DNA of 10,917 bases from JBOGEB01 sp050743125 (lineage in GTDB: Bacteria; Actinomycetota; Nitriliruptoria; Euzebyales; Egibacteraceae): assembly GCA_050743125.1 (NCBI GenBank), contig JBOGEB010000153.1:1-10917 (forward strand). Reading direction: 5' to 3'. The notes beneath the pieces are model-generated. The model worked only from the letters and a program-made list of their open reading frames with translations. It did no database searches and was not told the origin of the DNA. The position numbers and the translations under genes were made by a program. Within the stretch, counting starts at the first letter, position 1. Each line of letters opens with the position of its first letter. Of the stretch, positions 1 to 4,965 are shown in pieces.

Positions 1-560
1 CGGCAGAGCATGCTCTGCTTCACCGTGAGCTGATCAGCAGTGAGCGCGCGACCCCCAGGGTTGGTGAAGGTCCCGTCCGTGCAGTCGAGCCAGCCGCTGA
101 TGTGGGCGCCGACCAGGCGCACTTCGCGGTCGGCGTGGAAGCCGTCGTTGAACTCGACGTTGCCCCGAGCCTCGAGCTGGTCAGCTGCGATGCCGGGCAC
201 GTGACAGCCGGGCAGCCGTAGTGTCACCAGACGCGCCAGGCTGAGGACGAGCGGTTGGTCAAACCAGCAGTCACGAAACGTCAGCGGGAAGGCCACGGAG
301 GCCGCCTCGAAGCTCAGCTCGCCGGTGATGCGCGCGCCGCGCGGGCGGAGCCCCCGCGCATGCACTCGCCACTCGTCATGAGCGCCGACGCACAGGTCGT
401 AGAGGAACTCGGCGCGCACGCTGCGAGCCTGGTCCCAGGCCGCGCCATGGCTGGGGTCGTCCCGCTCGGGATCGCCAACGCGCAGGTCGAGCTCCTCGCC
501 CGCGGCGACCGCGGCCAGGACCCGGCCCTCCGTGCGGGTCGGCTCTCCCAGCGACGCCAT
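1..560 (-). CDS. Membrane-associated oxidoreductase-like protein, pentapeptide-like repeats (partial)
   Basis: Open frame on the minus strand from an ATG at 560 to the window edge with no stop (about 186 codons visible), so the 3' end is missing. The ATG is preceded by AGGACAGGTGAG a few bases upstream. The protein opens MASLGEPTRTEGRVL and has a loosely repeated pattern of alternating hydrophobic and polar residues: RGARITGELSFEAA, then LRLPGCHVPGI, then RGNVEFNDGFHADREVRLVGAHISG and LDCTDGTFTNPGG. This G-x-L-x-C / F-x-NPGG / AL-x-A-D style is what I know from actinobacterial proteins annotated 'membrane-associated oxidoreductase', which are probably beta-helical; no oxidoreductase motif is visible in this part and the name comes from the family only. 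It is divergent to hicBA, with 228 bp between them. Coding assignment is supported by G/C-rich third positions. Confidence 0.72.
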   Translation of the reverse strand, partial: MASLGEPTRTEGRVLAAVAAGEELDLRVGDPERDDPSHGAAWDQARSVRAEFLYDLCVGAHDEWRVHARGLRPRGARITGELSFEAASVAFPLTFRDCWFDQPLVLSLARLVTLRLPGCHVPGIAADQLEARGNVEFNDGFHADREVRLVGAHISGWLDCTDGTFTNPGGRALTADQLTVKQSMLC

Positions 561-761
561 CGCGCTCACCTGTCCTGTTGTCCCCCTGAGTCCCGCACGT
601 CATGGTGGCTCCCTGTGGCAGGGACCGCCAACGACTTCGGGACACGCACGCCGCACTTGCTCCCACAGTCCGGCCGACCTGATGAACCTGGCCCGTGCCG
701 TTGGCTACCACATCGACCGAATCCGTGGTGAGCCTCAGCAGGTCCTACAGGCTGGCTGGCG

Positions 762-785
762 TGTTATCGGTGTTATCCTGTTATC
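762..785 (+). promoter_or_regulatory. Triple TGTTATC direct repeat, candidate hicBA promoter/operator
   Basis: Three exact copies of TGTTATC lie at 762-768, 771-777 and 779-785, ending three bases before the hicB start codon. The middle and last copies contain a TANNNT -10-like hexamer (TATCCT, 774-779), which would place transcription start at or next to the ATG at 789, giving an almost leaderless mRNA; this fits the absence of a ribosome-binding site. Repeats overlapping a promoter are the usual place for antitoxin autoregulation, so they are candidate operators. No convincing -35 box was seen. Confidence 0.45.
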
Positions 786-788
786 ACC

Positions 789-1013
789 ATGCGCCTCACC
801 GCCGCTATCCATCAGGAGGGTTCGGGTTATGTCGCCCGGTGTCTCGAGACAGGCGTGACGAGCCAGGGCGATACCTTGGAGGAGGCCCGAGCCAACCTCA
901 TCGAGGCCGTGGAGCTGCACTACGAAGGCGAGGATCTCAGCGAGATCGAGCCCTCGCCGGCGATCGTCCCCATCGACGTCGACCTTCCCGCGCCCCAGCG
1001 CCTCGCCGGGTGA
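789..1013 (+). CDS. hicB: HicB-family antitoxin
   Basis: A 74-residue protein with the HicB partial RNase H-like fold pattern: beta strand MRLTAAIHQEGSGYVARCLE, then GVTSQGDTLEEARANLIEAVELHYE, a signature of HicB/UPF0150 antitoxins (G-x-T-x-x-EA-x-x-N-x-x-EA). It is the short form, without a recognisable C-terminal HTH or ribbon-helix-helix DNA-binding domain. In the family it binds and neutralises HicA and often represses the operon. The start at ATG 789 has no Shine-Dalgarno sequence and sits directly behind the TGTTATC repeats, suggesting leaderless translation. Its stop overlaps the hicA GTG (GTGA, 1010-1013), so the pair is translationally coupled, with antitoxin first. Confidence 0.87.
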   Translation: MRLTAAIHQEGSGYVARCLETGVTSQGDTLEEARANLIEAVELHYEGEDLSEIEPSPAIVPIDVDLPAPQRLAG

Positions 1014-1237
1014 GTTCTCGTCTCCCGGTTGTACCGGGAGACGAGTTGGTGAAGGCTCTCACTCGCGCGGGATTCGAGTTTGTGCGCCAGCGAGGCTCTC
1101 ATGTCACCCTCCTGCACGAGGACGGTCGTCGAGTCACTGTGCCGCTTCATCGAGAGGTAAAGCGCGGGACTCTCAGCGGCATCCTCGCCCAGGCTGAGAT
1201 GTCCCGAGAGGAGTTCGCGGCGCTGCTGAAGGGCTAG
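1010..1237 (+). CDS. hicA: HicA-family mRNA interferase toxin
   Basis: A 75-residue protein from a GTG start at 1010 that overlaps the hicB stop by four bases. It has the HicA core: LPVVPGDELVKALTRAGFEFVRQRGSHVTLLHEDGR, containing the catalytic-site motif RQRGSH with the conserved His, followed by VTVPLHREVKRGTLSGILAQAEMSREEF, matching the usual VPxHxExxxGTLxxILxxAxIxxEEF ending. The family is a dsRBD-like fold that cleaves mRNA independently of the ribosome. Length and both motifs are complete, so it looks functional. Downstream in-frame TTG/GTG codons at about 1046-1051 are alternative starts but would remove the conserved LPVVPG segment. Codons 3-12 form a perfect hairpin (separate entry). 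Confidence 0.87.
   Translation: MSSRLPVVPGDELVKALTRAGFEFVRQRGSHVTLLHEDGRRVTVPLHREVKRGTLSGILAQAEMSREEFAALLKG
1017..1045 (+). promoter_or_regulatory. Perfect 13-bp stem-loop at the 5' end of hicA
   Basis: CTCGTCTCCCGGT (1017-1029) and ACCGGGAGACGAG (1033-1045) are exact reverse complements separated by TGT. The hairpin begins four bases after the hicA GTG codon and lies inside coding sequence. There is no following U tract, so it does not look like an ordinary intrinsic terminator; a structure this stable beside the start codon would be expected to reduce HicA translation initiation or stabilise or process the mRNA. Confidence 0.6.
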
Positions 1238-1297
1238 CCCGGGCTCGTGTCGCGTAGTCTGCCGGCCAGTCTTCGTTGGGCGCGCGATGGAGGTTCG

Positions 1298-2107
1298 ATG
1301 ACAGCCAGGGCTGTCCAGGGTCGGTTCGGCGGAGTGTTCGCCGCGATGGCATTGGCCGTGGTCGGTTCGTTCGGCACGGCGTTGGTTCCGCCCGGTACGC
1401 CCGAGGCGGTCGCGGCCACCCGGTTCAAGGTGCTCCAGCTCAATCTCTGCAACAGCGGCTTCGCCGCTTGCTACAAGGGCGGGCAAGCGATCGGCGAGGG
1501 CATCGAGAAAGTCAAGGCTGAGGGGCCGGACGTGGTCTCGCTCAACGAGGTGTGCCGCGACGATGTCAGCCGGATGGGCCGTGAGACCGGCTATTCGGCG
1601 TACTTCTCCCCGGCGCGCAAACGCACCGGCGACAGCACACCGCCGTACCAGTGCAGGAACGGTCAGGAGTACGGCATTGGCTTCATGGCGCGCCAGGACC
1701 GCGGTGCGCCGGTCACCCAGCCGCGGTATCGGTGGTACGCCAACCAGGACCCTGGCACCAGCGAGATGCGCGTGATGGCCTGCGGCGAGTACGCGAGCTT
1801 CGCGGTGTGCGTGACCCATCTGGCGACGACCGGCTCGGTCGCGAGCAGGCAGTGCGGCGAGTTGATGAGCGACGCCGTGGGCTACGCCGGGCGGAAGCCG
1901 ACGATCGTGGCCGGCGACCTGAACCTCGAGTACGGCGGCTCACCCGACGTGCAGTCGTGCGTGCGGAGCGGATTCTTCCGTAAGGGCGACGGCAGCGTGC
2001 AGCACGTCATGGCGTCCACCCCGCACTTCGGCTTCGTGTCCAGCAATACCCTGCCGCTGCGCCACACCGACCACCCGGGCTTCGTGGTGAGCCTGAGCCC
2101 GAAGTGA
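1298..2107 (+). CDS. Secreted endonuclease/exonuclease/phosphatase (EEP) family protein
   Basis: A 269-residue protein. I prefer ATG 1298 (GGAGG at 1289-1293, four bases upstream) over the in-frame GTG at 1247 because it places a signal peptide at the N-terminus: positively charged MTARAVQGR, hydrophobic stretch at about 13-31, and an AVAA site near residue 40. The mature part has the EEP/DNase I-like metal-dependent phosphodiesterase motifs in order: QLNL (N49), SLNEVC (E84, metal ligand), CVTHLA (H174), AGDLNLEY (D207, N209) and TDHPGFVV (D258, H259). Several Cys residues in the mature part suggest disulfides, consistent with export. The substrate (nucleic acid, phospholipid or other phosphodiester) cannot be told. 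The gene ends 20 bp before the first CRISPR repeat. Its last 22 codons are repeated at 2265-2334, after the N run, as an assembly artefact. Confidence 0.85.
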   Translation: MTARAVQGRFGGVFAAMALAVVGSFGTALVPPGTPEAVAATRFKVLQLNLCNSGFAACYKGGQAIGEGIEKVKAEGPDVVSLNEVCRDDVSRMGRETGYSAYFSPARKRTGDSTPPYQCRNGQEYGIGFMARQDRGAPVTQPRYRWYANQDPGTSEMRVMACGEYASFAVCVTHLATTGSVASRQCGELMSDAVGYAGRKPTIVAGDLNLEYGGSPDVQSCVRSGFFRKGDGSVQHVMASTPHFGFVSSNTLPLRHTDHPGFVVSLSPK

Positions 2108-2391
2108 CCCTGTCGCCCAGTCCACCCGTCGCACCGCCCTCCCCGCGAGATAGGGGATTGAAGCNNNNNNNNNNNNNNNNNNNNNNNNNNNNNNNNNNNN
2201 NNNNNNNNNNNNNNNNNNNNNNNNNNNNNNNNNNNNNNNNNNNNNNNNNNNNNNNNNNNNNNNNGTCCAGCAATACCCTGCCGCTGCGCCACACCGACCA
2301 CCCGGGCTTCGTGGTGAGCCTGAGCCCGAAGTGACCCTGTCGCCCAGTCCACCCGTCGCACCGCCCTCCCCGCGAGATAGGGGATTGAAGC
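2038..2391. other. Assembly gap: 100 N flanked by an identical 127-bp contig overlap
   Basis: Positions 2038-2164 and 2265-2391 are identical over 127 bp (EEP gene 3' end plus the first CRISPR repeat) and are separated by exactly 100 N (2165-2264). 127 is a common maximal assembler k-mer length, so these are most simply two contigs that share one k-mer and were scaffolded without merging. Collapsing them leaves one EEP gene 3' end and one first repeat. The 'second' gene end at 2265-2334 should not be annotated as a separate gene. Confidence 0.9.
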
Positions 2392-2614
2392 ACACCGAGA
2401 CCTGTCATACCGCGCTTGGCGATGTCAGGGTCGCACCGCCCTCCCCGCGAGATAGGGGATTGAAGCTAAACCCATGCGCCGGAAAGCTCGGCCGCGACCT
2501 CCTGTCGCACCGCCCTCCCCGCGAGATAGGGGATTGAAGCGAAAGGCTTGTGCCGGCATTGCAGGCTGCGGGACCAGGTCGCACCGCCCTCCCCGCGAGA
2601 TAGGGGATTGAAGC
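2128..2614 (+). CRISPR. Small CRISPR array, 37-nt repeats, no adjacent cas genes
   Basis: Identical 37-nt repeats at 2128-2164 (duplicated across the N run as 2355-2391), 2430-2466, 2504-2540 and 2578-2614. Each begins GTCGCACCGCCCTCCCC and ends GATAGGGGATTGAAGC. Three unique spacers of 38, 37 and 37 nt lie at 2392-2429, 2467-2503 and 2541-2577. After collapsing the contig overlap the array is four repeats and three spacers. The repeat contains a TCCCC/GGGGA stem around an 8-nt loop, and its ATTGAAG-type 3' end, as in many type I repeats, implies crRNA transcription on the plus strand. That would put the leader on the left, but only 20 bp separate the first repeat from the EEP stop codon and they are not A/T-rich. 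The last repeat is not degenerate. No spacer matches elsewhere in the window by eye. Confidence 0.93.
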
Positions 2615-2658
2615 CATCCTCCGCGTGACCCTGTCGGCGTGCCTGTGCCCGCGGGTGA

Positions 2659-2671
2659 GCAGCTCAGCTGC
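2659..2671. promoter_or_regulatory. Inverted repeat upstream of the AbrB-like/VapC operon
   Basis: GCAGCT-C-AGCTGC is a perfect 13-bp inverted repeat about 90 bp upstream of the antitoxin start. A TANNNT hexamer (TAAGCT) follows at 2693-2698 but no good -35 was seen. It is a possible operator for antitoxin autoregulation, or a chance palindrome. Confidence 0.25.
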
Positions 2672-2762
2672 AGTGGCTGGGCGGTGACGCGTTAAGCTGT
2701 CATCGACGTGCGTGCGCTGTTGCCGTCCGTCGTACAGGGCGGCGTCTAGGAGCCCTTGACCC

Positions 2763-3059
2763 ATGAGTACGGCTGAGACACCACCGTCAAGCCTTGAGGT
2801 GGCCGTTGCCGAGGACGGCAGCATTCAGGTACCTGCAAGCGAGGTAGCTCGTCTAGGGCTGGGTCCCGGTGCACGCTTGCGCCTTGTGCCTCAGAGTGGT
2901 CCCAGAGCGTCCGGTCAGAGTAGCTGGGGCGTGTTGGCCGGGAAGCTCCCCGACATTTCCTGGGAGGATTTTGGGGCGGCCAGCCGAATGGCTACCGCTG
3001 ATCACAAGGCTCGCTACGCTCCCGGAGGGCGATGGGGACAGTCGGTTGAGCAGGCATGA
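2763..3059 (+). CDS. AbrB/MazE-like (VapB-type) antitoxin
   Basis: A 98-residue protein. Residues about 11-42 (LEVAVAEDGSIQVPASEVARLGLGPGARLRLVP) fit a swapped-hairpin AbrB/SpoVT DNA-binding domain: a beta strand, DGS-IQVPAxE, LGLxPGxRLRLV. The C-terminal part (GVLAGKLPDISWEDFGAASRMATADH) is the acidic/aromatic toxin-binding tail common in actinobacterial VapB partners of PIN toxins. The ATG at 2763 has AGGAG at 2748-2752, ten bases away. The last four bases overlap the vapC start (ATGA, 3056-3059), so antitoxin and toxin are coupled. It is predicted to neutralise the PIN toxin and repress the operon. Confidence 0.78.
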   Translation: MSTAETPPSSLEVAVAEDGSIQVPASEVARLGLGPGARLRLVPQSGPRASGQSSWGVLAGKLPDISWEDFGAASRMATADHKARYAPGGRWGQSVEQA

Positions 3060-3409
3060 GGGTCGTCGCTGACTCTCACGCGGTGCTTTGGTACCTCCAA
3101 GGCGATCAAGGGCACCTATCAGCTGCGGCCGACAAGGCTCTGCGTGGTGCTGCGCAGACCGAGCGCATCGTGGCGTCAGCCGCGGCGCTGATTGACCTGT
3201 GGTACGTGGGGCAAAGCCGGCGAGAGTTCACAACCGAGGCTATACGCCTTGTGCATGAGGAAGTGCTCAGCCCAGTTGGTGATTTCACGGTGGCCCCTAT
3301 CGATATCAGCATCGTCGATGCCTACGAGACCATCCCGCTTGACGTGCTGCGTGACCCGTGGGACCGGTTCATCACGGCGACAGCTATGGCTCTCGGTCTC
3401 CCCTCGTGA
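3056..3409 (+). CDS. vapC: PIN-domain toxin (VapC family), C-terminus lost by frameshift
   Basis: The intact frame gives 117 residues. PIN-domain features are MRVVADSHAVLWYLQGD with the first catalytic Asp (D6), ALIDLWYV where D47 stands at the usual Glu position, and LRDPWDRFITATAMALGLP with D100 and D103. Normal VapC proteins continue 'LVTRDxxI...'. Here the frame reaches TGA at 3407, but one base over, LVSRDEAITNSGLVEGIW continues to a TAG at 3457-3459. Adding one C to the CCCC run at 3400-3403 restores GLPLVSRDE and a 134-residue protein, the normal family length. As written, the toxin lacks its last acidic residue (SRDE) and final helix and strand, so it may be inactive or the base may be a sequencing error. 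It overlaps the antitoxin by four bases. Confidence 0.82.
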   Translation: MRVVADSHAVLWYLQGDQGHLSAAADKALRGAAQTERIVASAAALIDLWYVGQSRREFTTEAIRLVHEEVLSPVGDFTVAPIDISIVDAYETIPLDVLRDPWDRFITATAMALGLPS

Positions 3410-3459
3410 GTAGAGACGAAGCCATCACCAACAGTGGGCTTGTCGAGGGCATCTGGTAG

Positions 3460-3700
3460 GCCCCGGCCGGAGCACGTGTGTGGGCTTCGGTCCATGCCGA
3501 CGCCGGCCTTCGCCTTGAGGCGTTCCCCCGAGTAGCTGGAGTTGCAGTGCAGGGCAGAACACAGTCCTATCAGGCGATAAAGGGGGGTGCATCGCTCCGA
3601 GCACAGTGGCCCCCACGGTCCGTGACAACACAGCCGAAACAGCGTAGAACCAGACCAGGAACCCAGGTGGGGAAAATCGTGACATTCCCCTGGGAGTAAC
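3460..3700. other. Non-coding or unassigned spacer with a GC hairpin
   Basis: 240 bp between the restored vapC end and the next start. No frame looks like a protein and the composition is more A/T-rich than its surroundings in the right half. A possible stem (GTGC/GCAC with outer GGGGG/CCCCC, around 3584-3616) with a purine bulge may form an RNA hairpin, but there is no covariance or match to a known RNA family that I can recognise. Confidence 0.25.
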
Positions 3701-3845
3701 GTGAGCGTCCACATCTCCACTGACCGCGCCGAACTCTGGATCGACGCGCTCGACCCGAGGTTCTGGTGTCCACACCTGGTCACCCGCGGACGATGCGCGA
3801 CGGTTCCTCAAGGAGCGTAGCGAGCGGCGTCGGGACCTGGATTTC
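3701..3845 (+). pseudogene. Probable 5' part of the gene at 3846, in a different frame
   Basis: A GTG at 3701 has a good ribosome-binding site (GGGAG, 3692-3696) and opens a 39-codon frame, VSVHISTDRAELWIDALDPRFWCPHLV, ending at TAG 3818-3820. The following gene's frame, read upstream of its ATG, gives ADDARRFLKERSERRRDLDF directly from 3786. A single frame change at about 3778-3786 would join these into one continuous protein. That a strong start signal lies on one side and protein-like sequence in another frame on the other is the evidence; I do not know a family member to confirm it. Confidence 0.45.
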
Positions 3846-4445
3846 ATGTGGATTCCATCGACTCACCTCGAACGGATCAGATCCGCGCAGTTCGACTCGT
3901 TCGGCTCTCGGCTCCGTGCCAACGTGCTGATCGCAAACCGCGATATGGAGTCGATGCGTATCGCGGCTAGTGGCCGTGACAGCGAGGAGCTCATCGAATA
4001 CTGCGCGTTCGTCGACCTGATCGAACAGCGTGCAATCCGTGTGACCGGAATCGACGAGGGAGGGTGGCGATACGACGGCGGGCCGATCCTGCTGCAATTC
4101 AGCCAGCCCGTGGCCGACCTGGACCGGCTCTTGGCGATCCTGTTCTCGTCGAGCGAGCCTTACCGGTTGTGGGGCGTGCCTCGTGAGGTCGGCGACGGGT
4201 TGTTCCACGTCGAGGCGGTGGATCTTCATGTCGGTCGACGAGTGCCGATGGACGTTACGGATCGGTGGCTCCGCTTCCATCTCGACGAGAACGGCTGCGG
4301 TAACTCGGTGACGCGCTTGATTGCGAACCTTCAGCACACGGTGGACGCTGACGTGCGCCTCGTCGATCCACAACAACTGCAATCCGCTCTGGCTGAACCA
4401 CGTGACGCGACCGCCACGCTTTCGGCCGGTGTCGACCCGTCCTGA
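3846..4445 (+). CDS. Hypothetical protein (probably 5'-truncated by a frameshift)
   Basis: I do not recognise this protein. From the ATG at 3846 it has 199 residues: MWIPSTHLERIRSAQFDSFGSRLRANVLIANR, a mainly alpha/beta soluble sequence with several Trp/His-rich stretches (DRWLRFHLDENGCGNSV, LFHVEAVDLHVGRR), no signal peptide and no membrane segment. The ATG has no clear ribosome-binding site, and protein-like sequence extends upstream in frame to about 3786, so the real start is probably GTG 3701 with a frameshift between. Its stop codon (4443-4445) lies inside a degenerate CRISPR repeat (4439-4475), so the gene was cut or joined at a repeat. The minus-strand reading of the same region overlaps the downstream antitoxin and looks like a shadow. 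Confidence 0.6.
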   Translation: MWIPSTHLERIRSAQFDSFGSRLRANVLIANRDMESMRIAASGRDSEELIEYCAFVDLIEQRAIRVTGIDEGGWRYDGGPILLQFSQPVADLDRLLAILFSSSEPYRLWGVPREVGDGLFHVEAVDLHVGRRVPMDVTDRWLRFHLDENGCGNSVTRLIANLQHTVDADVRLVDPQQLQSALAEPRDATATLSAGVDPS

Positions 4446-4475
4446 CGTCCTCCCCGTGAGACAGAGGATTGAAGG
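4439..4475 (+). repeat. Solitary degenerate CRISPR repeat
   Basis: 37 nt, the same length as the array repeat, with 28 of 37 positions identical when aligned without gaps. The conserved parts are CCTCCCCG, GAGA and GGATTGAAG; the 5' third is poorly conserved. A TCCTC/GAGGA pairing keeps a hairpin possible despite the substitutions. It has the same orientation as the array 1.8 kb upstream. It has no second repeat after it. The next about 200 bp up to the Phd antitoxin hold no recognisable gene. The sequence immediately after it (4476-4490) matches vapC 3099-3113 at 14 of 15 positions. Confidence 0.72.
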
Positions 4476-4626
4476 AAGGCGATCGAGGGCCGGTACTCGG
4501 ACGATGTGGACGAGGTCACGGCAGATGAGGCTGGGGGCTGCGCTGGCCACGCCGTTGCCGTTGCCGTTCGCAATGCCGCTCGTGCCGACCGTCGGTGAGG
4601 GGAGTTCCACAACTGCCGGCGGGCTA

Positions 4627-4645
4627 TTGTGGCCACAACTATCCT
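4627..4645 (+). promoter_or_regulatory. Palindromic operator candidate and -10 box of the Phd/PIN operon
   Basis: TTGTGGCCACAA (4627-4638) is a perfect 12-bp palindrome. Two bases further, TATCCT (4640-4645) fits an actinobacterial -10 hexamer, 28 bp before the ATG at 4674. Phd/YefM antitoxins bind short palindromes over their own promoters, so this is a good candidate for autoregulation. The -35 region is not recognisable. Confidence 0.5.
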
Positions 4646-4673
4646 GCGTATGTGGCGTCTTGAGGGGACGGGT

Positions 4674-4931
4674 ATGGAGGTTGGCGTTCGGGAGCTGCGT
4701 GATCATCTCAGTCGCTATCTCGATCGGGTCCGTGACGGCGACGAGTTGGTCGTGACGGATCGGGGACGAGCCGTCGCCCGCATCATTCCTGTGGCAGGCG
4801 AGCGGGCCTTGGATCGCCTTGTGGCCGAGGGGCTGGTCGAGCCTGCTCCAGAGCCTGAACGCCGCCGCCCTCAGCGGCGCGTGTCTGCACGGGGACAGGT
4901 GAGCGACCTGGTCGCTGAGCAGCGTCGGTGA
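4674..4931 (+). CDS. Phd/YefM-type antitoxin
   Basis: 85 residues beginning MEVGVRELRDHLSRYLDRVRDGDELVVTDRGRAVARIIPV, the typical Phd/YefM N-terminal DNA-binding domain (V-x-ELR-x-x-L-x-x-x-L-x-x-V-x-x-G-x-x-x-x-VT-x-RG-x-x-VA-x-I). The basic and acidic C-terminus (EPAPEPERRRPQRR) is the disordered toxin-binding arm. I chose ATG 4674 because GAGGGG (4662-4667) lies six bases upstream and because the family starts exactly here; the in-frame GTG at 4629 would add 15 unrelated residues and lies in the palindromic operator. It runs directly into the PIN toxin and should neutralise it. Confidence 0.85.
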   Translation: MEVGVRELRDHLSRYLDRVRDGDELVVTDRGRAVARIIPVAGERALDRLVAEGLVEPAPEPERRRPQRRVSARGQVSDLVAEQRR

Positions 4932-4965
4932 TCCATACTTTGACACCTCGGCGCTGGTCCCGCTC

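Noticed and set aside
255..731. Plus-strand open frame over the left gene
   Set aside because: The minus strand has a start with ribosome-binding site and family-like repeats without a stop to the edge; the plus frame does not look like a protein.
1231..1245. Overlapping 10-bp palindromes (GGGCTAGCCC, AGCCCGGGCT) at the hicA stop
   Set aside because: No loop and no T tract, so too weak to call a terminator in DNA this GC-rich.
920..1819. Minus-strand open frame of 299 codons opposite hicBA and the EEP gene
   Set aside because: Low-complexity Arg/Ala/His-rich translation covering two clear plus-strand genes.
2265..2334. A second copy of the EEP gene 3' end after the N run
   Set aside because: It is identical to 2038-2107 and part of a 127-bp contig overlap, not a duplicated gene.
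4476..4620. Possible coding remnant (AIEGRYSDDVDEVTADEAG) after the degenerate repeat
   Set aside because: Short, no start, ends quickly, and no family recognised; noted only as an alternative explanation for the vapC match.
3780..4946. Long minus-strand open frame of 388 codons
   Set aside because: It spans two unrelated plus-strand genes and the intergenic operator, has no family features and no ribosome-binding site; it is a GC-rich shadow frame.
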